The notes under the pieces: model-generated
Seen by the model: only the letters and a program-made list of their open reading frames with translations
The model's database searches: none
What the model was told of the DNA's origin: nothing
Shown here: in pieces, positions 1 to 11,606 of the stretch
Numbering within the stretch: the stretch's first letter is position 1
How the letters are laid out: every line of letters begins with the position of its first letter
NCBI RefSeq assembly: GCF_016545825.1
Contig: NC_052614.1
Span: 31,025,669 to 31,089,668, forward strand
DNA length: 64,000 nucleotides
Reading direction: 5' to 3'
DNA from: Eucalyptus grandis
Taxonomy: Eukaryota; Streptophyta; Magnoliopsida; Myrtales; Myrtaceae
Made by a program: the position numbers and the translations under genes

Positions 1-314
1 AGTGAGACCAGTAGGGTAAATGCCTATTCTTGATAGAGGCACTGCTCTTATTCAAGTTGATTAGCCTTTAGGAGAAAAGATGTGATGAAACCCATTGGAA
101 TGAATAACGCTTATTGTTTTTAGAAAAGAAGATGGTGAAATTTGATTCTGCATGCTGCTTGATGATTATCAACGGCATATGGTGTGGACTTATTATTTTC
201 ATGGACATAAAGTGAATCTTCACTCAGAACGCCCGGGAGCTGTATAAATATTCAGATGGTTAAATTGTTGACTTGTTTCTCTTAGGCTTATGTATTTTTA
301 CTTCTTTCATTCAG

Positions 315-3300
315 GTCTGGGAGGTCGTCTTTACATGATGCATGGGCTAATGATGTCACCTGGCATCAAGGTTTGGTAATCACTTCAAGCAGTCTCATTT
401 TGCGAGATTTTAGATTTGTTACACTCTGCTGATTCAACTCCCTATCTTTTAGGCAATCTTCTTGCACCTGAAACCTTGAAGGATGCTCTGACTGGAGTCA
501 CCTCTGTTGTAAGTTTCTTAAGCTCTCCATGCTTATTGTAATTAGCATCTCTTTTTAGATATCGCATTGTCTAGTATAATAAATATGTCATGCATTGTAA
601 GAGGTTTACTTTTTTTTTTTTTTTTTTTGTGGTGACTTATCTGTTCAGTATTGGTAGTGGATCTCTTGAACCTACTAGTATGATACTCAGAATTGAGCCA
701 CATAAAAAGATTGACTTCATAAATAATCAGTAAAATGCTAGATCCATCACTGTGGAAACAGCTGCTTTTAGCTCTTTGAAATTCTTTCTTTTTGTTACCC
801 TTTCCCTGGATGTTTATTAAATCAATGTTGCTAATCCAATAAAAGTGCTCCTCCATGTTAAAGAATTGCTAGCCTGACTCTGTGTCTGTGGCTCCACGTG
901 CGGGCATCCACACCTACACTGATACGTCCATGCTCACACCATACTTGCACTTTGAGGATGCATTCACATGTCTGCCTTGCTGGTGTAGTTATGCATTACT
1001 CAGGAGATGTGTAATGGGCGTGGTCTTTGGAGGTAGGGTTGGTGCTGGGTGATCACTTAGATGTTTGAATAACTTGATTTGTCTAACTCCAGTATGTAGA
1101 GGATAGCTTGAGGAGATCATTGAGTTTTTTTATACATGATCCCACAGAGAAATTTTATATTTTTACTGTCCAATTTGAACAAGCCTTGTTGGTTTCACAA
1201 TGTTGTAGTCCAATCTTCTCACAAGCCTTGTTTGTTTTGTATTATCTGTGGTAGTCCAATCTTCTATAGTGGTTGGGATAAACTTGGCTTGTGAATTTCA
1301 TTTTCTTCATATGAGGGTTTGTTGAGATCATATCTCTGCTTATTCTATTCATATGTGATGGAAGATGCTTCTGACTGAAGTTATTTGTTGTTAGCTTTGC
1401 ATTTACTAGAGGTGGTATAGTTCTATTTTACCACTGAATGGAAAATGAAGTGCATGCATGGCTGAGTGGAGACATGCTTGTGATTGGTAATTATGAATCT
1501 GATATGTAAATTTTATTTTGCATATAGCTTTTGTAATTTGAATTTCACTGATCTTTTTTTTTTTCCACTGATCTTTAATGTTTTAATAAAGCAAGAAATA
1601 GGATGTCCATATGATCTGGGTGACAAGTTGATCTTTTATGCTAATTTGTTGTCTAGATATCTTGTGTCGGTGGTTTTGGATCCAATTCTCAAATGTACAA
1701 GATCAATGGGACTGCAAATATCAATGCAATTAGAGCTGCTTCAGAGCAAGGTGTGTAGTTTTACCTACTTTCCCCTTGGCATTTCTGGTCACCACTTGCC
1801 TACGAGATTGTGCATTTTGTCAGTATTTTATAAATATAGTACTAGGTTCTCTGAAACTATTATCTTGCTTTTCCCTAATATTTTGAACTGGCTGAATTAT
1901 GTATATATCTAAATATAATTTTTTTTCACATTTTTTTTTGGTGTAAGAGGATTCATTTTACCAAAAGTTGATCATGTTAAAGGTTCGTACTTATCTATTG
2001 AGATTAAATTCCTTGATGCATTCAATTTCCTTTGATATCGACAGATTCTTGATACAATTCATTTTAAACAAGTGTGCCTCGACTTTTTCCTCTGTGAGCA
2101 GTACTTGCTGTTTTTTCTTAAGTTCTCAATTAGTTCGAATTTCTTATTACGTCTGGCCTTTCCAATAATGGTACCACTTTCTCCTATTTTATTATAGCCC
2201 CTTTTTACTTTTTCATTTATAAACTGATTATAATTGTCCATCTGTCATTATAGCAAGGGATCATTCATGTATCTGCCTAAATAGGTGTCGTTACAGTTTA
2301 TGAGGTATCAATTATTATGTTTTAGTTGATTCCTCATAACTGTAGTTGAACTTGATTTTGATACCAAGTCATAGTTTTAATTGAAAAACTATTAGATAAA
2401 GTCGAGATTTAATATTTAAACACTACGCATCTCTTTGGTCTTTGATCACTACCGTGCTTATAGTGGGTCCTGGGACTTTTCTCACTCTTTGATACCTCTT
2501 ATCTCCAGAATATTCTTGTTAGGTCCTTAAAAGTAGCACTACCAATTGTGTTCACAGAAAGCTGAAAATCATGAGTATTCATTTTTCCCCTCTAGACTCT
2601 TATAAAATCTGTTTGAAGGACTCACAATATGGGAAAAATAGGACTACTCTTTCTTTCCATGTAGGCATTTGTACAGCGTCATTATGAACAGTTTATTTTG
2701 AACAAGCTACGCATTCAACGTCTGCTGCTTTTATCCTACAAGTATTCTAATTTCATGGTTAGCTCAGCTTTGAGGTTTCTGTCCAGCAACTTTTAGTGGT
2801 GTTGGCTTTTCTTTGTCTTGTTTTCAATGCTAAATCTCATGAATGCTGGGTTTCCCCTTGCACTTCTTTTGCCTTGGCTAGTGTTTTCAGTGTAGCCTGG
2901 AAAATTTACATGTCAATAAAACCGTTTGCTAAAGGCAGTTTCTTGCATGGTGCCAGCTAACCAACCATTTTATGGCCCTGGAGAAGTTTAATCTGTTACT
3001 ACAAATTGCAATTTCCTAGGTGTGCTGTGTGGACTGTTGGCTAGCACAGTTATTGCTGAAAAATTGATTTTAAACCATTTGCTGTGAACTATTGTTGTTC
3101 AAACCATTTCATTTTCTGTGGACTGTTTGCATTGACAGGTTCTTTCATGATATTCCTTCAGGGAATTGTATCTGTATACAAATGGTATGGCTAGATATAG
3201 TTGTGACCTGTATCTCTTGCAGGTGTAAAAAGATTCGTATACATCTCTGCAGCTGACTTTGGTGTCGTGAATTATTTAATCCAAGGATATTATGAGGGAA

Positions 3301-5489
3301 AGGTATTGTCTATAAAATTTACATCTTGTCAAGTGTACAGAATTTGGTAGTTAAAGCTTCAATTATTGGGAGGCCTTATTTATTATCCATAAATTGCTCT
3401 AATGCTTTTTGATGAAGCTTTTTTCAAGTGCAAGTTAAGTCAGATATGAGTAAATGCTTTCTGAGTGCAATGCCAAATCTATAAGCTGGATTCAACTGCT
3501 TAATATATAGATAACATATGCTTGACATCAGCTTGAAGAATAATGAGCACTATGTTAGATTTCGATCTTACTGATTTCTCTTTCATTTATTTTGGCTGCA
3601 GAGAGCTGCTGAAACAGAGCTGCTGACAAAGTTCCCCTATGGAGGTGATATAACTGTTTTTCCTTTACTTGTAAATAGGCTATTTCAGGAATCTGCACAC
3701 TAAAAGGGCTAGTAATTTACTAAAGTGCCTTGCAACCTGTACCCAGATGGATTTGTATAGAATAGAAGTCAATAACTCTGAGCGAATATCTTATTGTTGG
3801 ATTAAGATTGATGTGCTTATGCAGGCCCTATGGTTTTTAAGTGCATGAACGGTAGAAGTCTTGTAAGACTGATTGTTTTTCCTTTCCATAGTTCAAGAAT
3901 AAGGCCAGCAACAATGCCTAATTGCTGTCAATTATCCTACAGAAATTGACAGTCAGATGTTGCATGATAATCAGACAGGAGCATTGCTATGCCATCTGCA
4001 TTGCACAATGGCTTTTATTTACTGGAAAAATACTAAACTGTTCATATACTCAGGAGTGATTTTGAGGCCTGGGTTTATATATGGGACTCGCCGAGTTGGG
4101 AGCATGAAGATACCGCTGGGAGTGATTGGATCTCCTATGGAGATGGTAAGTTGACCTGTTCCTCGGTATTGACTGTTCTTCTGCCGCTACTCAATCTTTG
4201 AAAACCTCCCTTATGATTCATCTAATCACGAGTTTCAACTAGGCTTTTCTTAAATGCTTGTTTTCTTAATTTAGAAATTCATCTAATCATGAATTTCTAA
4301 ATTGGTTGACTGCATTCACCATAGATAGAATAACTTGCTTCTGCTTGAGGTTCTATTGCCAGAATAGCCTGAACTATTCAGTTGCTTACAGTTGATGTCT
4401 GCTTCACTGAGCAACTGGCTTTCCCTGCTTGGAATAGAAGCAGTTCTCTCTTTACTTTACTCTTCTTAGCGAATTTGGTCTTACTTTTTTGGCTCTTTTC
4501 TCTGGTTGTTTTCTTTTGTCTTTTTCCTGTTTGTGTGAAAAAAATGAAGCATATTCCAAATATGGAAATAATGCAAACCATTTATGAGGATTGGGTTCAT
4601 ATTGACTGTTGGAAAGAAGTCCAAAGGGATCTCACAACTTCATATGCGAGTGGTTGGATGATATATTAATGCCATATCATTGTGTCAAAGCCCTAACCTT
4701 TCAGTTCCTCTTCGGGGGTAGTAGATTCTCACTGATTCTAGAGATTAGGTGAAGAATTCTTAGCAAGAGAACCTTTCTGAGAGGTTACAATTTTTGTTTT
4801 GGGAAATTAAGGAAAATTTTGATTTCTGTCTCTGAAACTCTGCCTTATAGCAGTAAGCATCATCATAAACATGCAGGGACTTCAGCTTTTCATGCTCTAA
4901 GCATGCTTAATTCTTCATATGAGCAATCTATAGTAGCAACTGGCCACTTTGTCACCAACAGGGACTCTTGTGATGAAACAAATATTAGGTATTCCCACCG
5001 ATAACAGACGAGTCAAAACCTTTTGAAAGTGGACCAAAAGCAATTTCATCTGTTTTGTATTTGAATGTGGCATGTTTTTGACACTTACCCTTGTGAGGTC
5101 TACACAAAATGATCTAATGCCTTAACGATGTTGGCCAAAGTCTTGCTTTCTATGATCATGGGCTGTATTTTACTGCCCTCATCGCTGAGAATATTTGCTA
5201 GTACCTTGCTTAAGTTGACCCTGAACTTGGAAGTTGCCATGCCTACTATATTTATGCCGACTTTATCTTTTCCGAAGAGTGATTTCTTTGCATGGCTCAA
5301 TGTTTGCAGATCTTTCAACACACGAAGCCGCTCAACCAACTGCCGCTTGTCGGCCCCCTCTTCACACCTCCTGTGAATGTCACTGCCGTGGCGAAGGTGG
5401 CTGTTAGAGCAGCCACGGATCCCGTCTTCCCTCCAGGCATCATAGACGTCCACGGAATACTCCGATATAGCCAACAAAAGTTGAAGTAA
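315..5489 (+). CDS. NAD(P)-binding Rossmann-fold (atypical SDR, NDUFA9/Coq11-like) protein, 3' seven exons
   Basis: Seven exons can be read: 315-370, 453-508, 1657-1750, 3223-3302, 3602-3644, 4054-4145 and 5310-5489. All have AG/GT borders and compatible phases, giving 199 codons plus TAA; the 5' exons lie before the window. The visible protein matches the C-terminal two thirds of the plant family of Arabidopsis At5g10730/At5g15910/At1g32220: a VTSVISCVGGFG strand, a KRFVYISAADFG strand, then GYYEGKRAAE, which supplies a YxxxK pair, and the LRPGFIYG segment typical of NDUFA9-like epimerase folds. These proteins are predicted to bind NAD(P)H in mitochondria or plastids; related yeast Coq11 acts with the ubiquinone machinery, but a substrate here is inference. 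No frameshift or stop is seen, in contrast with the GLR gene downstream. The last intron, of about 1.16 kb, holds only chance ORFs. Possible poly(A) signals lie near 5,660 and 5,862. Confidence 0.85.
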
Positions 5490-6557
5490 AACTGGTCCCA
5501 CACCTTTCCTCTTTATTGGTTCAATCTTATAGAGCTGTTAATAACATGACCATTCGGATGTCGTTTCAAATCAAAGGGTTTTCTTATTTTTTTGGCCATT
5601 TTGGAGTCTTCAGATGCCTGTAGGACCAAGAGATGAATTGTTAGTCCAAACCTTGAAGGCAATAAATGCGCTTGGAAGCGCTATATCCTTATGTATATTG
5701 TGGTTTCCCTTCTTTGAGTCACGGATATTTATCCCTGAACTTCAGTGAAATTATCCCTTCAAGGATAAGTACATTGGGCAAGGATAAAATAACATTGCAT
5801 TGTTTTCACCCTCAATGTGAAATATGTTTTCCAGACTCAGTTTACTTCTGGCGCAGGATCCAATAAAATATTAAACTGAAAAGTTGGGAAAATTGCAAGA
5901 ATTAAGAGGCCATGCAAGAACACTTTTATTGATCATCAGTTAGAGGTGTAGGGTTTCCGATCAGCCATGGTTTCTTTTCATACCTTTTCAATTGATCATC
6001 ATACATTCCAGTGGGTCGGTTTCTTCCTTCTCTCATTTTACAAGCTTGAACTTTTATTTTGGGTTTATATCACGAAAAACTTCAAGTTGTTATTCCTGTG
6101 ATAAATTTATGAAGTATTTTGGGTTTATATCACGAAAAACTTCAAGTTGTTATTCCTGTGATAAATTTATGAAGTATTCATATGATAAATTTATTTCAAA
6201 TTAATTTTTTGATTATAAAAAATCCCAGATTGATATTTTCAATAGACTTACTCTCGGTTAGCTTCCTCTAAATTTTATTATAAAATTGTCGAGTTGGATG
6301 ACATGTGACAGTTGATGAGTGAACTAGTTTTGCATATGTTTCACACGGGTGTACTAGTTTATAGTTTTTTGTGGCATTAATTCAGTTTAATGGAAACATT
6401 AAGCTAATGGGTGATAAATTTGTTATAAATACATCGAAGTTTTTCGTGATATTAATCATATTATATTTTTGAGAAATTTGTATTTATTATGTTCGACCAT
6501 TAGACCTTGTCACGTGTGCAACATTATAATTTCATGGGGAAATTGTCCAAAGTACTC
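5490..6557. other. Intergenic, AT-rich
   Basis: This stretch holds the 3' flank of the SDR gene and AT-rich sequence with no credible reading frame. Its only clear structure is a perfect short tandem duplication, annotated separately. Confidence 0.6.
6055..6178. repeat. 60-bp perfect direct tandem duplication
   Basis: The 60 bases at 6,061-6,120 are repeated at 6,121-6,180 with only the last two differing, and the match extends about 6 bases upstream. Identity is essentially complete, so the duplication is recent or an assembly stutter. It is non-coding. Confidence 0.9.
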
Positions 6558-6654
6558 TAAGAATATTAGCCAATCTTCACATGTCAATTGTCACATGTGC
6601 AACATTATATATATATTTTTTTTTTCATTCATTGAATTTCAGTAGGGAGAATTG

Positions 6655-7140
6655 TTCAAAAAGTCATAAACTTATTGTACGTTTTCATTTCTACCTTAAA
6701 TCTTTTAATGATACTAATTGAGTGATAAATCTTTTTATTTTTTGTCAATTGAGTTTATTGACAAAAAATTGCTTATGTGTATGTCAGTCGTGGTGTACGA
6801 CAATCGTCTTATGTCGTATTGCTAGCGACGATTGGTGATGACATGAACAATTTTTAAATAATTTTATCATTTATTTTTCTCTTTTCTTTATTTATTTACT
6901 TTTTTTTTTCTTTTCTCTTCTTTTATTCTCTTCTTTTTTTCCTTCTTTCGTTTGTCGGTCTTAAGCGAGGGCCATTGTGGTTAGCTTTGGGAGAGAAACG
7001 ATGAGCCTCGAATTGGCAAGGGTAGCCACTCACTATATCAAGCAAGGGTGGCCCTCGCCATCCTAAGCTTGGGCGTCCCTCTCTCGAGAGGATGGCCCTT
7101 GCCACAGACCAGCGACCTTGACTGGCTATTATAAAAAAAG
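6655..7140. mobile_element. Remnant of a MULE-like foldback element
   Basis: It begins with the 'AAAAAGTCATAAACTTATTG' style of terminal sequence also used by the complete element at 44,440-45,331. It continues into GACGT/CGACAATCGTC-like subterminal sequence and a GC-rich, polypyrimidine-flanked core. No matching inverted end is found downstream, so only one half survives. Block B carries the same truncated half at about 40,660-41,140, so truncation predates the A/B split. Confidence 0.5.
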
Positions 7141-7879
7141 TAAAAGCTAAATTTTATGCACATTAGAAAATTGAATAAAAGTTAAAATTGGCAAGTCCAT
7201 CGCGAAAGAGTTATTCTCAATAAAAACATATATATTTCTAAAAATTTTGTCACATGACTAAGCATGACTTTTTGAAAAAAAAAAAATTATCTTTTATGAT
7301 TAAATGCACAATCTCTATGATTATTCTTCTCACTAAATTTTCAACTTTTCATAGGTTTAATAACTGAATAATCAATGGTTTAATCCTCGTATAATTTAAC
7401 TTCTTCATAGTTGATAGGAACAAAAACATATATTTTGGCTTTAATTCGTAGCCCCTCGAAAATCGCAAAGCGGGTCAGGTGGATGATTCTAAGTTCTCCC
7501 TAAACTCTTGATTCGAGTTGGCTATGAAACCAATAATGTGAATTTTGAAAAGTAAAGATGATTCGCCACCAATTTATTTTTTTTATCAATCCTAGGTCGA
7601 TTCCTAGAATGCCTAAGCAGGTATAGAGGAATAAACTACCTCGGTGACCTGTGTGAGGTGATTATTCTATTGCGTAACCAAGAGTGTGAGCTTTGGCGTT
7701 CGGTTATGTGCTGGATGGATTCACAATTGTCTTGCATGTTTGGAAAATTCAAATTTTCGCGAATACACAATCAGGCGAAAAGATAGTGTCATTATTGTGA
7801 ACTAGATAACCCGAATTGTGTGTGATTGTGTATTTTGAAATGTACTATGAGCGATATGTGGTGTTTGATTGATACATAT

Positions 7880-8460
7880 GCTACTTTTATATGCAATTGA
7901 ATATGACAAGTGCAAATGACATGCACAAATGACAAGTGAGAGCATTAAATATGACGTACTATAATATAGAACGAGGATGACATGTAGGATAACATGGAGA
8001 TCGAATTATATATGGATGAATGGCACACGGTATGTTGCAAATGGCATGTGTAATTATGTAGAGTTCGAATAAGACATGAGATAACTACATGTAAGTGACT
8101 TAGAAATTGAATGCCTAACGTTGAAATCAAATTATGGCATGTGCGAATGATGTGCATCATTACATGGAAATCCAATTATGACATGGGCGAATCACATGCA
8201 TGGTCATAGGGAATTTAAATGCAACATGAGTAAATGACTAGTGTAATGACATGGAGTTTGAATTGGATATGTGCATATTACATGCATTATAAAATGGAAA
8301 TTTGAATATGGCATAACGAAATGACACGTGTGATCACGATGGAATCAAATTATGATATGTGCTAATGGTATACATTATAACATTAAAATCGAATAGTGAC
8401 ATGTGCGAATGACAAGCATAGTGACATAGAATCTGAGAAGGACATGTGCGAATGACATAC
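7880..8460. repeat. Degenerate minisatellite, unit about 44 bp
   Basis: Units run roughly 'GACATGTGCGAATGACATGC' plus about 24 bases of ATTACATGGAAATCGAAT-like sequence. About 12 degenerate units can be aligned by eye, clearest from 8,130 to 8,460. The viral insert interrupts the last unit; block B (41,900-42,560) has that unit uninterrupted. Confidence 0.7.
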
Positions 8461-8771
8461 ATGAATGGACCTAGACTTAGAACCAGGGAAGGAGAGTAAA
8501 TTTTCTGCAGGTATGCATCCCACAATGGGCGAACAACTCCCGTTCAAGCCCTACAGGGATAGCCTTTTAGCAGGAAACCACTCGCCCTTTAGTTCAGAGC
8601 CTAGAGACACTCAGAGATGCCAGGATGGAAACGTTTCTAATCTACCCAAGCTGCATTTCTTGGAGGATCCTACCAGGCTGAAGAAGAAGAGGAGTTTAGA
8701 AAGCCATAGAGAGAGTTTTCATAAAACACTCACTTTACTTCAAGGGACTCTGCCCAAAACGATACACCCTC

Positions 8772-8786
8772 CTTGCCTTATATAGA
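8772..8786 (-). promoter_or_regulatory. Viral TATA box (minus strand)
   Basis: The minus strand reads TCTATATAAGGCAAGG, very like the TATATAAG box of caulimovirid pregenomic promoters. It lies in the non-coding region between the end of the distal ORF (8,977) and the end of the insert, pointing into about 290 bp of leader sequence truncated at 8,461. No tRNA-Met primer-binding site is visible in the retained leader. Confidence 0.65.
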
Positions 8787-8888
8787 CAATAAGAGGTCAC
8801 AAGGACGCACACAGGGACCTCACTCACGGGTCCAGATACAAACAGAGGCACCGGAAACTTCCGGGAGGGAATTATTCGCACACTATGA

Positions 8889-8962
8889 ACAGTAACTGTA
8901 TTGTGAACAGTACTTTCCCTAGCCTAGTGCTACAGTAAAAGTGAACAGTGATTTGCTACAGT
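8889..8962 (-). promoter_or_regulatory. Cluster of five ACAGT repeats upstream of the viral TATA box
   Basis: ACAGT occurs at 8,889, 8,907, 8,932, 8,945 and 8,958, in the contexts GAACAGT (three times) and CTACAGT (twice). In viral sense this lies about 100-180 bp upstream of the TATA box, where caulimovirid enhancers usually sit. An enhancer role is inference. Confidence 0.4.
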
Positions 8963-8976
8963 GAAATTGTACGGAC

Positions 8977-10194
8977 TCAGCGGTCTCGTCCGTCACGAGC
9001 ATTGTAGCTACAAACTGAGTCATCTGAGCTGTCTTCTAGGAGATGTGCCTCGTATTTCTGTTCAAGAGCTTCAAGGTCTTCAGGTGAGAGAATTTGATTC
9101 AGCCTTCGTGATGAGGATGCTTCCTCATGAGCCCAATGTGATGCTTCTTCTTCAGCCCAATTTGTGTTTTCATTTTCTTGAGTGTCGGCAGGAATTCTTG
9201 GCTGAGGCCAGTTGGATGCCTGTGCATAGAAAGATGTGTCCATGCTTTGGAATAAGGATGAAGGTCCCTGTTCGTAGGGATCCTGGGACAGAGGGCCTCC
9301 AAAGCGCGCATAGGGGTCCTGGGTGGATTGGACAATGTCATCTTCGCTTGTCATTTCATGCTCTTGGGACGATGTAGCTTGTCTGTATTGTCCGAGTGCT
9401 TCCTTAGCTTCTGGTGCTAGGTCATAATGATCCCACGTAGTGGGTATTTTATGCCAAAAATCTTCGGGAATGGTTTTGTTTTCCTGGCACAGGATTCTCT
9501 GGAGTTCTCGGTATTCGTGTTCACAAAGTCTAACAGATCTTGGATAAGATTTGTGAATCCGTGCTTCTCGGCTGTCCAAGTAAGGTTTATAGGATGTGGT
9601 TCCTATTTCTTGTGGGGCATCAATGATTCTTCCATTGTTTGTGAAAAAATGCCATGGATGTCTGAAAAACAGGATGGTATGGACTTCAGGATTCGGTGTC
9701 ATGGTTCTTAGTTCCTTTTCCAAGAGTTGTTTCCAGTAAGTAGGAGAATAGAACCAGTTAAGAAAGTCTAAGAGATTCTTATCACTTTCTTTTTCAACAT
9801 TTCTTCCTAGTAAGAATATCCTAGTGAGGTTGGCAATGAACCTTCTGGTTGGAATTTCAATGGCTATCAGGTACTTATTGGTTAAGTACCACAATAACGT
9901 CTTGAGCTGTTCAGGGAAATCATCTTCCTTCCAAATAAGAGGATGAATGAATGGATAATTCATTTTTAACCCAAAAGGGTAAAGAATCGAACCTCCATTG
10001 AATCTGAATAGGTCTGTGTGGCATTGCCACATGAGGTTCTCCAGGTTCTTAGCAAGACTGTCGTTCTGGATTTGCTGAATAACCTCCTGGGGGTATTTCC
10101 AGCTTTGTAAATCTTTGATCTTCTCAATCTTGTATTTCACTCCATGATTGAGCATATGGAAAGCAGGCCTCTTGATGTACATGTTAAGTACCAC
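8977..10194 (-). pseudogene. Caulimovirid distal ORF (ORF2-like), unknown function
   Basis: An open frame of about 405 codons lies downstream of RNase H. Its first 100 or so codons belong to the triplicated segment and the rest (about 9,880 down to 8,977) is unique. It has aromatic-rich segments (FLNWFYSPTYWKQL, RHPWHFFTNNGR), then a Gln/Glu/Ser-rich, probably disordered tail ending in acidic residues. No catalytic motif or transmembrane segment is seen. Florendoviruses carry a second ORF of unknown function at this place, which is the best analogy. No internal stop occurs in the unique part, unlike the polyprotein. Function cannot be assigned. Confidence 0.6.
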
Positions 10195-10786
10195 AATAAC
10201 GTCTTGAGCTGTTCAGGGAAATCATCTTCCTTCCAAATAAGAGGATGAATGAATGGATAATTCATTTTTAACCCAAAAGGGTAAAGAATCGAACCTCCAT
10301 TAAATCTGAATAGGTCTGTGTGGCATTGCCACATGAGGTTCTCCAGGTTCTCAGCAAGACTGTCGTTCTGGATTTGCTGAATAACCTCCTGGGGGTATTT
10401 CCAGCTTTGTAAATCTTTGATCTTCTCAATCTTGTATTTCACTCCATGATTGAGCATATGGAAAGCAGGCCTCTTGATGTACATGTTAAGTACCACAATA
10501 ACGTCTTGAGCTGTTCAGGGAAATCATCTTCCTTCCAAATAAGAGGATGAATGAATGGATACTTCATTTTTAACCCAAAAGGGTAAAGAATCGAACCTCC
10601 ATTGAATCGAATAGGTACGTGTGGCATTGCCACATGAGGTTCTCCAGGTTCTCGGCAAGATGTCGTTCGGATTTGCTTTGAATAACCTCCGGGGGTATTT
10701 CCAGCTTTGTAAATCTTTGATCTTCTCAATCTTGTATTTCACTCCATGATTGAGCATATGGAAAGCAGGCCTCTTGATGTACATGT
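9881..10786 (-). repeat. Tandem triplication of a 302-bp viral segment
   Basis: Three consecutive copies start at 9,881, 10,183 and 10,485. Each spans the start of the downstream viral ORF, from the MYIKRPAFHM segment to LLWYLT. Because 302 is not a multiple of 3, each junction shifts the frame. Copies 1 and 2 differ at only a few bases. Copy 3 differs at many sites, most of them CTG/CAG triplets (for example TCTGAA to TCGAA, TTCTGG to TTCGG, TCCTGG to TCCGG, CTCAGC to CTCGGC). No such repeat is a standard part of caulimovirid genomes. Confidence 0.92.
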
Positions 10787-11606
10787 TGATTTCGGTTGGT
10801 GCTTTTGGCCTTGATAAGAAGTCAGCAAATACATTCTTCTTTCCAGGAATATGTTTGGTTTCAAAAGAGTATTTTGAGAACCATTCAGCCCATCGAAGCA
10901 GTTGGGAATTTGGAATCATTTGTTTAAACTTGGTCATCTGAGGGAAAGATGCCATGTCTAATTCTACCAGGAAGTGGTGGCCTATGAGATGAAACTCAAA
11001 CTTTTTGATTCCATTTTTTACTGCTAGGATTTCTTTGAAAGTGGAATGGTAATGCATTTCAGCTTGGGAAAACTTTCCACTTTTGTGAGCACAAAGGTGT
11101 CTCTTACCATCAATTTCTTCGAACAGGATGGCTGCCCAGTATTCATCACTGGCGTCAGTTTGAAGAATTCTTTTTCTTGTTGATGGTATTTGTAATGGTG
11201 GGAGATTCTGCATAATCTCCTTAAGCTCAGCGACTGCTTTGGTCTGAGTTTTTCCCCAAGGTGGGGAATTCTTCTTCAGCATGGATTGCAAAGGAATCAG
11301 AAGCTTTGCAATGTTTGGGACAAAAACCCTGAGATAATTGATTATCCCAAGAAATTGCTGAACTTGTTTTGTTGTGAAGTTATCTTGAGGAAACTTCAAT
11401 AATTCTTGAGCGATATGTGGCCCTGGATAGTATGTACCTTTGTTGAGGTGCATACCAAGAAATTCAATTTCTATTTGGGCAATATTCATCTTCCTTTGAG
11501 AAAGCATAATACCATGCTTTTTCACGATTTCTGCAAACTGTTCAAGCGGTTGTGGTGTTTGCTCATCGGGATCAGAGCAGTATATCGTCGATGTATATGG
11601 CTGCAC
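10787..11606 (-). pseudogene. Caulimovirid RT thumb/connection and RNase H
   Basis: This frame starts immediately after the YIDD box of the neighbouring piece, offset by a frameshift. It contains the RT C-terminal segment (EFLGMHL, FLGIINYLR) and an RNase H with the TDAS motif, an HYHSTFKEILAV segment carrying the catalytic Glu, and the terminal IPGKKNVFADFLSR motif (His/Asn/Asp). Lengths and order match caulimovirid RT-RNase H. After RNase H the frame runs straight into the 302-bp repeat unit, showing that the original downstream ORF abutted or overlapped here. RNase H itself has no stop. Confidence 0.82.

Larger units (their letters stand above)
6558..8460. repeat. Block A, part 1: segment shared with 40,565-42,523
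   Basis: From TAAGAATATTAGCC onward the sequence is collinear with 40,565 onward at high but not complete identity, with scattered substitutions and short indels. It includes the foldback remnant near 6,655-7,140, an LTR-like stretch at about 7,440-7,760 and a degenerate minisatellite. It ends where viral sequence begins. Block A resumes at 13,645 and again at 21,827. Confidence 0.85.

Noticed and set aside
8465..8785. 106-codon plus-strand frame at the viral end
   Set aside because: It is antisense to the viral leader and TATA region and has no recognisable domain.
8961..9711. Plus-strand frames of 94-138 codons
   Set aside because: Shadows of the viral distal ORF on the opposite strand.
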